A stretch of DNA of 64,000 nt, from contig CM063106.1 in the NCBI GenBank assembly GCA_031841125.1, positions 69,304,101 through 69,368,100 on the forward strand, in the 5' to 3' direction. Made by a program: the position numbers and the translations under genes. Positions within the stretch are counted from its first letter, which is position 1; each line of letters begins with the position of its first letter. The notes under the pieces are model-generated. The model made no database searches, was not told where the DNA came from, and saw only the letters and a list, made by a program, of their open reading frames with translations. The DNA comes from Acanthococcus lagerstroemiae (lineage: Eukaryota; Arthropoda; Insecta; Hemiptera; Eriococcidae). Below are positions 13,189 through 24,789 of this stretch, piece after piece.

Positions 13189-13766
13189 AGCCCAAAACAG
13201 AGTTAATTACTTTTTATTCTTCAGTGTTATCCATCGATCTATATAGTATTATAAAATGAAAACCTCAAGGGCTTGCAGCTGGCAAGTACGGGCGTGGCGC
13301 ACCCGAGGACCTTACGCTAGTGTCTTAACTTCTTTCAGTCCCTATAGTTAAGCACGTCCCGCGCTCGGAATCTGTGCGCTAGGCGGGGAACCCGACGTTG
13401 GATGCGAAAGAAAGACCCGACGACGTAAAGTCAGAATGGTCGTGTGGCATAGACGGCAAAGCTGCTCCCCTCTCAAAATCGGGTATGTAGCAGTGAGGGC
13501 CGTCACCAGCGTCGGGTGACCCGTGTACGACAGACGATGAGTTGCCTACCCCCTTCTTTCCGTAGCCTGTATCTCAGTACAGCTACGGGCCCAATCCCAA
13601 GGTTGGTGTTACCTATGCCGAAGGGATGCATGGCTGTTGGGCTAAAATAGTCGCGAATAGGAACCTGAGGGATACCGGCTGACCTCCTTCAGTAAGTAAG
13701 CTTGCCGTGGTACTCGGAGCTCTACCACGGTGGACGATATATTTCTCTGGTACTCGTGGGAACCGT

Positions 13767-14795
13767 ATGGAAGAAACAAATTCTCTTTTTTTTTTAAGTA
13801 AGGAAAGCGGACCTGCTGGGGCTGGCGAAAGCCGGACCCGCAGGGACACTGGAGAGAAGCGTGCAGCGGAAGGGCTGTCAGAAGTGATGGACCGAGTGAC
13901 ACTGGGCGAGAAGATGGAGACGGAGACCAGGGAACCAGGGACACCCACGGTTGGACCAGCGGAACCGGAGACATCTACGGGTGGATCCGGTGAAGCAGGG
14001 ACACAAGCGGGCGGACCAGGGAACCAGGGATCCGTCGCCAAAATAACAGAAGAGGAAAGAAGAAAACGTACAGGAGCGCAGAAAAGGAAGGCGCAGCGTG
14101 AGAAGCAGAGACAGCAGGAGGACGGTGGAGGAACCAAGGAGGGCACACCTGAAAAGGGAACCTCTGCGGGAACTCCATTGTCAGGCAAGAGACCGCGGGA
14201 AACCCCGTCGACGGGACCCGAGAAGGCAGCGCCAAAAAAGAGTAGGACGACGACCTATGCTTCGGCGGCGGCGGAGGAGGGACATAAGGTGGCCATCTTT
14301 CGGGACGGCTACCCGAAGACCACTCTGACGGCCGAGGAAGCAAAGGACGCCAAAGGCGTTATTCGTGAGATGCTTTGGGAACTACCGGAAACGGCGTTAC
14401 CGAACATCAAACAAATAACGCTGTATCAAGGAATACTGCAGGTGGTATGCGCGGACCAGACGGGCCGGGAACGCTTCTTGGCGGGGCTCGCCAGCGGGGT
14501 GCGACTGGGGGAGGAAACTCTCAAAGTCGCGCCCTGGGAGGGTCTGCCGAAGCTGGCCAGCGCGTCGGTCTGGCTGCCTACAAGCGGGCGAACAGCGCAA
14601 GTGCTCCTAAAGAGGCTGGAGCTGCAGAATCAGGGGCTGTCTGCTGGGTCCTGGTACGTTGCCCATTGCAGGGAGGAACCGAAAGGTACACTTCTGGCGG
14701 TGGGTATCGACGAGGAGTCAGTGAAGTACCTGAGAAGAAAGGGCAACAAGCTGTTTTTCCTGGACCGCGTGGTTGATGTCAAGGTGACAGTCTGA
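13767..14795 (+). CDS. non-LTR retrotransposon ORF1 protein (nucleic-acid-binding, putative)
   Basis: The frame is open from 13707, but the first ATG in it is at 13767, giving 342 residues. The N-terminal half is low complexity, rich in Gly, Thr, Glu, Pro and Arg, with a basic stretch (about residues 90-120). The C-terminal 150 residues are compact and begin around HKVAIFRDGYP. They resemble from memory the DUF4780-type domain found in insect retroelement proteins; I cannot confirm this without a profile search. No CCHC zinc knuckle is visible, unlike many R1-clade ORF1 proteins. By analogy it would bind element RNA. It is in the same reading frame as ORF2 and stops 27 bases before it, so reinitiation after termination is plausible. 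Confidence 0.75.
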   Translation: MEETNSLFFLSKESGPAGAGESRTRRDTGEKRAAEGLSEVMDRVTLGEKMETETREPGTPTVGPAEPETSTGGSGEAGTQAGGPGNQGSVAKITEEERRKRTGAQKRKAQREKQRQQEDGGGTKEGTPEKGTSAGTPLSGKRPRETPSTGPEKAAPKKSRTTTYASAAAEEGHKVAIFRDGYPKTTLTAEEAKDAKGVIREMLWELPETALPNIKQITLYQGILQVVCADQTGRERFLAGLASGVRLGEETLKVAPWEGLPKLASASVWLPTSGRTAQVLLKRLELQNQGLSAGSWYVAHCREEPKGTLLAVGIDEESVKYLRRKGNKLFFLDRVVDVKVTV

Positions 14796-14822
14796 GGATA
14801 ACAGAGAAAAGCTATACACGGA

Positions 14823-17800
14823 ATGATAAGGGTATTGCAAATTAATCTGCACCAATGCAAAGCAGCCTGTTACCTACTGAGCAGGAGGCTGCAAAAGGGG
14901 CAAACAAATATATGCCTGTTACAGGAACCATGGTATCATCGGGAACAAGTGAGAGGCATACAGATGGCACAGGGGCATCTCATTTATGCAAAAAATGCAG
15001 GAAGACCACGTGCAGCGATATTTACATATCAAGTGAGCTGCACAGCAATACCGGGATTTACCCTACGGGATCTTGTGGCGGCCACTTTGGAATATGAGGA
15101 GAAAGGGAACAAGAAGAAGATAGTAATATGCTCAGCATATTTTCCATCCGACTCTCGGGACCCTCCCCCAACTGATGAGCTCAGGGAACTGGTAGAACAC
15201 TGTGTGAGGGAAAAGCTGGACCTTCTTGTCGGATGCGATGCCAACTCGCACCATACTATCTGGGGGAGTACAGGCACAAATCCGAGAGGGAAAGGGCTAG
15301 TAGACTACCTTGCGACACAGGATCTGCTTGTTCTAAATGAGGGAAGCAAACCAACGTTTGTCACAAAAGTAAGGCAAGAAGTTATAGACATAACACTCTG
15401 TAATTCCAAACTTAGGGACCGAGTCCAGGGATGGAGAGTGTTGGACGAACCGTCTTTATCGGATCACCGATACATCCAATACCAGATCCGGGCACCTAAG
15501 GAGGAACAAAGAGCTATTAGGAACCCTAGGAAAACAAACTGGGGAGGCTTTAAGAATGACTTAGAAAGACTGACAAGTTACAACTGGCAACGGATTCAGA
15601 ACGTGGACGACCTGGAAGCACAAGCCAACATACTGGATGGTGCACTCAGGGACGCCTACGAGAAGAACTGTGAGCCTAAGATAGTAAAATTACGTAAAAC
15701 CATCTGGTGGACAGCAGAGTTGGGGAAACGTAGGAAAGACACTCGAAGAAGGCTGAGGGCTGCACTGAAAAATAATACACCGGCTTACTGGGAATTATAT
15801 CATGAGGCCCAAAAAGCATATAAAAAGGCGGTAAAGCAAGCCAAAACAGAGGGGTGGAGACGTTTCTGCGAATCTATAGAAAAGGTACCGGAGACGGCAC
15901 GCCTGCAAAAACTTCTCAGTAAGGAAAGGTGGGTGGCAGAGGGGCCGCTCGAACTCCCGACGGGTGGTCTCTCCACCACCCCGAGAGAGGCAATAGAGCA
16001 CCTCATTGACACGCACTTTCCGGGAGCAAAAATTATGGAAAACACACAGCCGCTACCAGGAGCCGACAGTGTGCGAAAAGGAACAGATTGGGAAACGGCG
16101 AAGGAGGTGGTTACACCAGACAGGGTATGTTGGGCGGTAAACACATTCTCGCCGTACAAAGCACCGGGCCCAGATGGAATCTATCCAGTCTGCTTACAGA
16201 CAGGACTAGAGACCATAATGGGAACGTTCATTAGGGTCCTCAGGGCATCATTAGCTCTAGGGCACATTCCAAGATCGTGGAGGGGTGTGAGAGTGGTGTT
16301 TTTGCCTAAACCAGGCAGAGACACCTGCAAGGCCAAATCCTACAGGCCGATAAGTCTCTCATCATTCATGCTAAAAACCTTGGAAAGGCTGATAGACAGG
16401 CACCTAAGAGAGGTTACCCTGAAAAGATTCCCACTAAATGAGAACCAGCATGCATATAGGGCAGGCAAATCAGTAGAGTCATCACTGCACTCACTTGTTA
16501 CAGCAATCGAGAGAGGGATGACTGGCGGAGATTATGTCCTGGCAACATTCATGGATATACAGGGAGCGTTTGACGCGACCTCTCATGAATCCATAGAAAC
16601 AGCCCTGAGGGAAAGGGAAGTGAAGGAAAGCTTAATAAACTGGATTGTATCTATGCTAAAAGGCAGGGAGATCCGGGTAACATACCAACAAGAACGGATC
16701 CATGCAACTACCATCAGGGGCTGCCCACAAGGGGGAGTACTGTCTCCCCTACTGTGGAGCCTGGTGGTGGACAGCTTGCTGGAGGAGTTAAATGGGCAAA
16801 AAATATACACACAGGGCTACGCTGACGATTTGGTTGTGGTGGTAACCGGCAAATTTCCGGGAACCATCGCGGAGATAACGCAGTGGGGACTCCGATGTGT
16901 GGAAAAATGGTGTGCGAAAAAAGGGTTATCGATAAACCCGGACAAAACGGAGATCACTCTTTTCACTCGTAAAAGGAAAGGCAAGGAGTTGATCAAGGTG
17001 CAATACAAGGGAAGACCGTTAGCCCTCACAGGAAAGGTGAAGTACTTAGGAGTATATCTTGATGAAAAACTCTCCTGGAAGGATCACGTTTCAGATAAAA
17101 TAAAAAAAGGGATTGAGGCTCTTTGGGCTTGCCGCACCTATGTCGGCAGGACCTGGGGACTCTCTCCCAAAATGATGCACTGGATATATACCGGTGTAAT
17201 ACGCCCCAGAATCACATATGCGGCCATTGTGTGGTGGGGCCGGGTCCACCTGACCAACGTCAGAGAGGAACTAGACCACCTGCAAAGGCTCGCGTGCGTG
17301 ATGACAACGGGGGCAATGAGTACGGTGCCGACAAAGGCACTAGAAAGGCTCCTGAACTTGCCACCACTTCACACTGCTATAGAAGCAGCGGCGATAATGG
17401 GGGCTCATCGTCTGGGTCAACCAAACCTTCGGGCCCATAAGACAGGCCACGGAAGGATATGGGAGATGGCCAGGACGATAGACAAATGCTTTGGGATGCC
17501 AAAGGATAGAATTGCGATGGAACACTTCTTTGACAAGCCATACCGTGCGCTAATACCCACACGGGAGGCTTGGGAAAAAAGGTGGCCAAGCATTCTAGGA
17601 AAAGAGGAGAATGTGTGGTTTGCAGATGCCTCTAAGAATGACCAAGGTGCAGGAATCGGAATCACGAATGCAAAAGGCGCTGGCAACTGTTCAGTGGCAC
17701 TGGGCGAGAGCGTCACTATCCTCCAAGCGGAGATAATGGCGATCACGGTGGCCATTGAGAGAAGCCAGCAGAAGGGCCTTGTTAATAAGCAGATCTATAT

Positions 17801-18443
17801 CTGTACAGACAGCCAATCAGCTATCAAAGTACTATCGTCACACCAAACTACATCCCTAGTAGTGGCGGAGTGTGTTAACAAACTATACACCCTTGCTCAG
17901 GAGAACCGGGTCGCCGTACTATGGACACCGGGACACTGCAGCATAAAAGGGAACAGAATCGCTGGCAAGCTGGCGAAGGAGGGCACCAAAAAGGAACTGG
18001 CAACGCCCAGGCCGTGTCTTCCTGTAGCATACAGCGTCATAAAATCCAAAGTAAAGGCTTGGATAAGCAAGCAGACGGAAATGCACTGGCGGTCGGCCAG
18101 TGGCATGAACGTCAGTAAAACACTGATAGGGGATACCCCCAGTAAGTATGCCAAGTTCCTATTAGGGCTTGACAGGAAACATGCTAGGCTCATGGTCGGA
18201 CTATTAACCGGTCATGGGGCCACAAAACACATGTGGTATAAAATAGGAGTGGTAAGAAGCGGCTCCTGTAGGTACTGTGGAGAAGAGGAAGAAACCTCGA
18301 TCCATATCATATATCGGTGCCCAGCAATAGCCGGGACAAGACGCGAAGCATTGGGGCTAGAATATCTAGCACCCAGTGAAGTTAAAGGGATAGAGCTAAG
18401 TAAAATTCTCACTTTGGCTATAAAAGTGAGGCTACTGAGCTGA
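14823..18443 (+). CDS. non-LTR retrotransposon ORF2: endonuclease, reverse transcriptase, RNase H-like
   Basis: 1206 residues from an ATG. Residues 1 to about 215 are an APE-type endonuclease: VLQINL, LLQEPW, GCDANSHH and LSDHRY match the conserved blocks. The reverse transcriptase spans roughly residues 440-760, with KSYRPISLSSF, GCPQGGVLSPLLW and the catalytic YADD at 666-669. An RNase H-like domain follows: FADAS (Asp935), LQAEI (Glu970) and CTDSQSA (Asp996) keep three acidic positions. The last motif reads GNRIAGKLA where the family usually has an Asp in place of the Gly, so activity is doubtful. A C-terminal CRYC...H...C zinc motif is near residues 1150-1170. It would nick target DNA and copy its own RNA there. 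Confidence 0.93.
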   Translation: MIRVLQINLHQCKAACYLLSRRLQKGQTNICLLQEPWYHREQVRGIQMAQGHLIYAKNAGRPRAAIFTYQVSCTAIPGFTLRDLVAATLEYEEKGNKKKIVICSAYFPSDSRDPPPTDELRELVEHCVREKLDLLVGCDANSHHTIWGSTGTNPRGKGLVDYLATQDLLVLNEGSKPTFVTKVRQEVIDITLCNSKLRDRVQGWRVLDEPSLSDHRYIQYQIRAPKEEQRAIRNPRKTNWGGFKNDLERLTSYNWQRIQNVDDLEAQANILDGALRDAYEKNCEPKIVKLRKTIWWTAELGKRRKDTRRRLRAALKNNTPAYWELYHEAQKAYKKAVKQAKTEGWRRFCESIEKVPETARLQKLLSKERWVAEGPLELPTGGLSTTPREAIEHLIDTHFPGAKIMENTQPLPGADSVRKGTDWETAKEVVTPDRVCWAVNTFSPYKAPGPDGIYPVCLQTGLETIMGTFIRVLRASLALGHIPRSWRGVRVVFLPKPGRDTCKAKSYRPISLSSFMLKTLERLIDRHLREVTLKRFPLNENQHAYRAGKSVESSLHSLVTAIERGMTGGDYVLATFMDIQGAFDATSHESIETALREREVKESLINWIVSMLKGREIRVTYQQERIHATTIRGCPQGGVLSPLLWSLVVDSLLEELNGQKIYTQGYADDLVVVVTGKFPGTIAEITQWGLRCVEKWCAKKGLSINPDKTEITLFTRKRKGKELIKVQYKGRPLALTGKVKYLGVYLDEKLSWKDHVSDKIKKGIEALWACRTYVGRTWGLSPKMMHWIYTGVIRPRITYAAIVWWGRVHLTNVREELDHLQRLACVMTTGAMSTVPTKALERLLNLPPLHTAIEAAAIMGAHRLGQPNLRAHKTGHGRIWEMARTIDKCFGMPKDRIAMEHFFDKPYRALIPTREAWEKRWPSILGKEENVWFADASKNDQGAGIGITNAKGAGNCSVALGESVTILQAEIMAITVAIERSQQKGLVNKQIYICTDSQSAIKVLSSHQTTSLVVAECVNKLYTLAQENRVAVLWTPGHCSIKGNRIAGKLAKEGTKKELATPRPCLPVAYSVIKSKVKAWISKQTEMHWRSASGMNVSKTLIGDTPSKYAKFLLGLDRKHARLMVGLLTGHGATKHMWYKIGVVRSGSCRYCGEEEETSIHIIYRCPAIAGTRREALGLEYLAPSEVKGIELSKILTLAIKVRLLS

Positions 18444-18977
18444 TCCTTAACAGCAACTTGAGGAATAGTGCAATGGACTGCAAAGTCTGAGCGCTCGGTG
18501 CATGTAGCGCCACCTCACACACAAATGTAATGTAATTATAAAATGAAAGCTGCACATCGTAGCTTTCAAAGAAGCCATAACTGACGAATGTGCGTGCAGT
18601 ATGACGCGAGTGGTGGAGGAAAGAAACAAAAAACTTCCCGAATAGCTCCAGCATATGGTACTTTCTAGAAAAGTTTTTTCAAATGGGAATTTTTTTGGAA
18701 AAATTTATTTCGAAATTTTCTTGAGGAACATGATATTTAAAATTATGTTAGAAAATGTATAATTTTTACATTACAATATTCTCTTGAGAATATTTTTTTA
18801 AATTTATTTCTAGAAAAAATAGTTTTATTTTTTGAAATAAAATTTAGTTTGAAGAAACTGTGTTTAAAAAATTTCTTTCATAGGTAAAATATTTTTGTGT
18901 AAAAATTTTTTTTGAAAAAAAAATTTACAGGAGGGAGGAGGTTTGAAAGGCAAATATTTTCAGGGAAAAATGATTCT

Positions 18978-19283
18978 TCGAGAGAAACTTCACATGCTTT
19001 TTCAGAAGTGTTATAATAAGTCCATTTTTTGCGTGTTTGTGATAAGGATAGTTTTTGATGGCACGTTTCATAAGGAATACGATGGTAACACTGGTTTCTC
19101 TCGATCTTCGCTCTTTCTATTCGAAAAAAGTATTTCAAAATGAATCCATATGCAGGAGTGTTATAAGTCCGCGTAGTCTTGTAAGACACTTGCGTTTTCA
19201 GCAGCAACTTTGTTTTCCCTCTCCTGAAAAATCGTGAATTTGGACTTATAACACTCTTGAAAAAGCATGTTCACTTGCGAGAG
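18978..19283. repeat. foldback repeat, arms of about 45 bp
   Basis: Left arm 18978-19024 and right arm 19241-19283 are imperfect inverted copies built around CATGCTTTTTCA and GTGTTATAAGTCC. A further half copy, GTGTTATAAGTCC, is near 19158. No duplication of flanking bases was recognised, so assignment to a transposon class is not possible. It may be a non-autonomous DNA element. Confidence 0.6.
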
Positions 19284-19954
19284 CCTTTTCTCGCTTTATA
19301 CCATAATGTACTATTCTTGCATATTTTGTGCTTTTTGTATCGACCTAAGTACACATCGGTATTGACAGGACTCTCGCAGGACGGTGAAAGTTTGGAGCAT
19401 ATTATTTAGCATGTGAATAATTTCTCTCACGACCTTAACAGAAATATGCGCAGGAATTCTTGCAACAGGTAAAAAAGAGACGAGTTGTTTTTTTTTAACC
19501 TTTTTTATTGTATTCAAAGTGACTAGTGGCCAACGGAAAACTGTAACAAGTAGAACCCTGCCGCTTTACGTTTTCAAATTTTGCCATTAAAGAAATATGT
19601 ATAAGAGCAGAAGCGCAAATAGGGTTCAGAACTGGGGGTGTTTAAACCACCTTATTATAAAGCACCCCCGCATAATTTTCTTAGGTAATTTTTCAGAGTT
19701 GGGGGCTGTTTGCCCTCCAAGCCCCACCTTTTTGCGTCTATGTATAAGAGACCAATCTGCTACTTTTACAACAGCAAACATAATCTGTCAAAAAAAGAAA
19801 AATTTCGCTATTGTATGATATAAAATGTTCGGATGCGTAAAAAAACTTGTCGGTATTGAAAATTTTTTTGGTACAAAATTGTGGCAGTGTAAAGAATAAG
19901 GTCCCACTTTTTCGATATGGAGTTGTGAGTACCGGTATATAGTAGATAAAATGT

Positions 19955-20158
19955 CTCACAAAATGAGACCTTGCGGAGCTCTCTAGCTCCAAATTTCGGC
20001 GAGGTATGGCTGCTTGAAGTTGAGATTTCAAAAAACCTGATTTTGAGAAAACTGCAATAAAAAAAAAAAGGTTTAAAAAACGAAAAATTACAAATCCAAA
20101 TGGTATGTCTGTGAGACAAATAGAGCTAGAGAGCTCCGCGAGGTTCCATTTTGTCAAA
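19955..20158. repeat. foldback repeat, arms of about 35 bp
   Basis: The sequence around GCGGAGCTCTCTAGCTC at 19973-19989 recurs as its inverse around 20124-20142, with weaker pairing out to about 35 bases per arm (ACAAAATG against CATTTTGT). The loop is about 130 bases and A-rich. Element class unknown. Confidence 0.6.
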
Positions 20159-21511
20159 AATCTTATAAAGAATTTTGGGACCTTTTCAGAAAACTAATAC
20201 GAAATGAAAGAGTTCAATTTCTATGGATAATAAACCTGAGTTGTGAGAGGGAGGAAAACAGAGAGGAGGTGGGTTTACAAACGTTTCGCGAGCTTCTATG
20301 AAAACGCGATTTCGATGGTGTACAAATCATAGTCGTATTAAAAATTGTGGCAGTGCGGGGCATAAGGTCTCACATTATCGATCTTTCTTTTTGAAATACG
20401 GCGATTTTAGAGAATCAAGGTCAAACTGTCGAAATCGGGGTTCGTGATTATTTTGGTGGCATAACCCCCCCTTTTTCGAATGGCGCCACGCCCGGATTCG
20501 AGAGTTGTAATGTAGGGGTCCCAATCTTTTGGAGGCCCTCAAAATTCCTGAACGCTTCGGGCGGGGGGCAGCCCATACAAATTGTTTTTTGATTACTTCA
20601 ATTTAAAAATGTCTTTGGGTAACTGTTCTTGTATAAATTATCAAAAGAATTCTATGTTATTTCATTTTCCATTGTAATTTTGTATTTTTAAGTTGAAGTA
20701 CAACAAATAGCAAAAGATACAAGTAAGCAGCGATACAATATGTATGAACACTTTTTTCCTTGATTTTTGAAGAGCAAAGTCACCAATCTCGTCTTCAAAA
20801 TTGAACTGGCGACAGATATCCCATTCTCTAGACTTAGTCGGGATAAATTTACTAGCCGTCCTCCAGACATGCTTTGGTACGCAGTCTGTTTTAAATCAGT
20901 TTTAACTTTGAAAAGGAACGTTCGCCATTGACACTAGAGACCATTAATGATTAAAAAATTCTAAGTATCATTTTCACGTTCGGGAACACACGTTTTTCAA
21001 ATCATTTTGTGAAATTATTCTATATTGAAACATTTCTATGGACTCTTCATTTTCTTTTTCATAATTCTTGGTAAACTTAGCAAATTGAAGTTACTCATTT
21101 AGCAAGCCTTCATCCATATCTTCTGGGTAAGAATTCACCACTTTCTTCCTTTTTCTCACGAAGTGTCTGGCTCGCAAGAACTCAGTTCGGATTAAAAAAA
21201 AAAAAAAAAATTATAGTAAATAGTTTTATAGGCTTCGATTTTTGGACTCAAAGACGTACTGAATTGGTCAATAGCCTGGGTGAAGGCCTGAATTCTGAAT
21301 TTTTCTTGCGCTGTCATGTCTACTTCAAGGGTCCTGCCGGAACCCAAAGATTCAAGTCGTACGTATATGTATTTCATCGCCTTACTCGTACTGATTCATA
21401 AATTCAACAAATGGGAAGAAAAAAGTACTGAACCCGCAGGATACGCGTGGTACTACATGTACTGTACACTATAATTATTTACAATCGTCGCACACAGCTC
21501 ATGCCCAGGGA

Positions 21512-21550
21512 CCCCCCCCCCCCCCCCAAAAAAAAAAAACAAAAAAAAAC
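21512..21550 (+). repeat. poly-C/poly-A homopolymer junction
   Basis: A run of about 16 C is followed at once by an interrupted run of A. It is the longest of a series of C or G homopolymers in this window (others near 3011, 5062, 10580, 25315, 32925, 33047, 50250, 53630 and 62508). Confidence 0.85.
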
Positions 21551-22884
21551 TGAGCCTGAATGGCGCTATTCGGTTTTCTTTAAGGGTGGGTAGTTCCGCT
21601 AGTCCATTATATAGGCAAAAACGAGAAAATAAATTTGAAAAATTGAGCCAAGGAAAGTGACCTTTCATCTGATTTGCTGGTGAATGTCCCATGGAAGTTC
21701 TTCCCCTCCATTAGATGGCTGCTCCTCGGCAGCTTGTGACCGGATATGAATATCTCATTTCTACAATCGAGAGCACGAGTGAAAATATAAAACACTCTCG
21801 ATGATGTCATTTTTCGTGCAGCACATGTAAACTCGAACTGATTCATTACCGACAATTACGTGACATTTCCCAAATCTTGATTTCGTTATTATTTCTCCGG
21901 CTTGAGAGTATTTTGTTTTTTTACCTTATGAGGATTCTAATTAATCTACAGGCATGCCCGAACATTGGAAAGACTTCACAGCATTTTGTTTTAAATAGGT
22001 TTAAAAGCTTCTAATGCAAATTTACAGGCATCGTACTAAAATTTTCGTTTGGATGTTTTTAACATAATACAAATACTTAACTAACTCGTGTAAGATATAA
22101 GTATCATGATAAGTAGGACCTAAATTTTATTATAACAGTAATGATTATTTTTCGCGTAATTTATTGCTACCTTGAATGTTTTATGGGGACCTCGCATCTG
22201 AACGCCATAGCCAGCACTAACTTTGCTAATGTCGACCTTAGCTACGTTCAGCACGCTTTTTTTTGTGCTGCTGCCAGGAAAAGTGACCCAGAGACATATA
22301 AAGAAAAAGACTGAAAATGGACACCGACAAGAAGTACAGACTCAGGTCATGACCAGTCTCTCGTATCAGGGAGCCGAAACACTTCTTAAATCATCTATTC
22401 ATTGAAATTCGAATCTGGCATGAGAAATGCTCTATCAACCACTATTTTTGTAAACAGCACATGAAATGGGCAAAAAGGCCAATTTGCATTGTTTTTCAGG
22501 CTCCATTTGTAAACTACTAACAAATTGGTAAAAAAACTATTTTAGTCCCATTTTTCGTATAGATTTTGGATCGGATGTTTCAGTTTAGATACAGATTTTT
22601 CTTCTCGCTAAAATATCATTTGGGTACAAAGTAAGGTTCATTTTTTCAATTTTAATATCAGAAAGATGTATTGTTTCTAGGCCTATTTTCTGTGTTGATC
22701 CAAAGATCCGAATAATGACTCATAAGTTTTAATAAAAGCTCATTTTCATCCAGAAAACACCTTTTGCTGGTCAGACTTAAACCTTAAATATCGGACAAAT
22801 AAATCATACTTCGAAATTGAACTTTCACATGGATCTTGAATCTTACTATAATTTTAATGATTTTTTTTTTTGTATATTTAATGA

Positions 22885-23015
22885 GGAGGCTTATATTGTC
22901 CTCTTGGCACTGATGCGATGCCCAAAAGGGTAGTTTCCGGGGCCGGGGGTGCGGTGTCAGAGGGGCCACTTTGGCATGCTCGTCCCACCACACCACAACG
23001 GAGACTTACATTGTC
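22885..23015 (+). mobile_element. short family A LINE tail, 16-bp TSD
   Basis: The insert of about 99 bases (22901-22999) is the family A 3' end in plus orientation, ending CGTCCCACCACACCA. The flanks GGAGGCTTATATTGTC (22885-22900) and GGAGACTTACATTGTC (23000-23015) match at 14 of 16 positions. The copy is truncated close to the point where other short copies also stop. Confidence 0.85.
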
Positions 23016-24770
23016 TTATGACTATGTCCTCGCGGCTATGATTGAGATTTTAGGAATTTCAGAAATAAGGAGATCAGGGGAAAATATCATCAGATCAAAG
23101 GAAGGACCATACTCTGTTTTATTGGTAATGATAGCGGACAGAGGGTGATAGGTTTTTGAGTGGACAAAAAATGGGGATACTCAGTGGTAGAATTCAGGGG
23201 TATCCAGACAGAATATCCACTTTAAAAGTGGAATTGAAAAAGGATAAATATCTGAACTTAATTCAAGTACATGCACCAACAACAGCATCCCCGGAAGAAG
23301 AATGCGAAAAATTTTACGAATAATTTACCCTAATTGTTCAAGAAAGAAGTATCAACGAAACGGATATAACGATGTTAATCGGGGATTTTAACGGACAGGT
23401 GGGAAAGAGAAAAAAGGGAGAGGAAAGAAACGTGGGACCATACAATTTCGGACAGAGGAACGAACTGGGAAGAAAAATTAGTAAGATGGTATCAAGAAAA
23501 TAATCTTAAAAAAGAAAACCAAAACTTTAAAAAGAGAAAGGGAAAATTATGGACGTAGCTAGAACCAAATGAGGTATATAAAAGCCAAATGGATTACGTT
23601 ATCTCTCCAGTAAACCAAAACAATGTAAAAGACATCAATACAATAAATCACTTAAAATTTATATCAGACCATTGCCCTCTAATCGAATGTTCGGAACAAA
23701 GCATTGTGCCGAAAAATGAAGGGAAAGATATGTTGAGCATCGGGGGAGATACTTTTAGGGTACGAACAGGAACTAGCCCGAGCAATAGACAGATATACTT
23801 GGCAAAAAGAAAAAGGCATGGGCAGTGTATGTGAACAACTTGTGGAAGCCATAACCTCAGCATTACGAACCAAAAATCAAAAACTAAAAAAGAAAAAATT
23901 CCTAAAGAGATACAAGAATTAATCGATAATTGAGAAAAATTGAGAAACAAAAGGTACAGAAGCCCTAAAGAAAGAACAGAACTAGGAGAAAAATCTAAAC
24001 TAAAAAAGAGAAAATGAGCAAATCATAAATTGAACACAACAAATTCTTGCTTTCACAAAAAGCACGAAAACGATAAATAAGTTATCCTCACTTGGCAATT
24101 ATTGGTTCAATTATTTAGGAAACGATAGTAAAAATAAAGTTTATGATAGGTAGGCATATGTAAGCAGATTAGCCACGAATTTCTACCGTAAGTTATATGG
24201 AAAACAAGAGAAGGAACTAGAGACGAAAATAACGGAAGAAACAGGCGAATTATATTTTTTAAGGAGGGAACTTGAAAATATTACGAAAAAATTGAAGTAG
24301 AATAAAGCTTCAGAATACGACAAAATATTGTACGAGCAAATAAAATACGGAGGACAAAAATTGACCAACATCATAGTATCCCTATTAAATGAAATCTTAG
24401 ACTCGAAGACGATTTCCAAGTCTTGGAGTCCGGCAGACATTATACTGGTTGTTAAAAAAGGGCGATGAACATAAAATCGAAAATTACAGACCCATATCAT
24501 TAAATCCGGAAGTTAATATTTTATATTATAAAAATAAGTGGAAATGGGCAGGTCACATCGTCAGAACACAAGACAATAGGTGGACAGAGAGGGTGACGTG
24601 GTGAATCCCTCCAAATAAAAGAAGAAGGTAGACAAACGACTAGGTGGAGGGACGATTCTAGGAGATTGCTCGGACATAACACGTATCATCAAGCAGCCCA
24701 AAACCGGGCTGAATGGATGAGATTAGGAGAGGCCTTTGCTCTTATGGGCTCATTATAACGACTAAAATAC
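23016..24770 (+). pseudogene. decayed APE-type non-LTR element (RTE/CR1-like)
   Basis: Broken frames keep recognisable pieces in order. An endonuclease part has ILGISEIRRSGE near 23045, GDFNGQVGK near 23380 and ISDHCPL near 23665. The start of a reverse transcriptase has KYGGQKLTNIIVSLLNEIL and a following SWSPADIILV stretch, at about 24340-24455. A C-terminal tail has KWAGHIVRTQDNRWTERVT, near 24540, then RWRDDSRRL and GEAFALMG (to about 24750). The catalytic palm between the last two parts is missing. In-frame stops and frameshifts are frequent, so no protein is expected. Clade assignment is tentative because the palm is absent. Confidence 0.75.
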
Positions 24771-24789
24771 GATGTCCGGTAGGTTTAAC

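Larger units (their letters stand above)
13248..18548 (+). mobile_element. full-length LOA/R1/I-group non-LTR retrotransposon
   Basis: The 14-bp sequence ATTATAAAATGAAA occurs at 13248-13261 and, perfectly matched, at 18535-18548, and brackets the element (13262-18534). The order is a GC-rich 5' untranslated region of about 500 bases, ORF1, a 27-base gap, ORF2, and a roughly 90-base 3' untranslated region ending in TGTAATGTAA-type sequence with no long poly(A). Both frames are open. ORF2 has an APE-type endonuclease, a YADD reverse transcriptase, an RNase H-like domain and a C-terminal zinc motif, which fits the I/LOA/R1 group in which some lineages carry RNase H. The intact frames and exact TSD indicate a recent insertion. 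An internal promoter in the 5' untranslated region is expected for the class but was not identified. Confidence 0.9.
18549..22884. other. intergenic region with foldback repeats
   Basis: No gene supported. It contains two inverted-repeat structures (listed separately), a duplicated phrase ATTGTGGCAGTG...ATAAGGTC near 19876 and 20341, and a C16/A-rich homopolymer junction near 21512. Open frames are short and AT-driven. Confidence 0.5.

Noticed and set aside
12809..13195. 128-codon minus frame
   Set aside because: It runs across the 3' untranslated region of a family A LINE and its target duplication, so it is not a gene.
13613..14343. Long minus-strand frames opposite ORF1 of the non-LTR element
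   Set aside because: They are shadows of the GC-rich, Gly/Pro-biased ORF1 on the plus strand.
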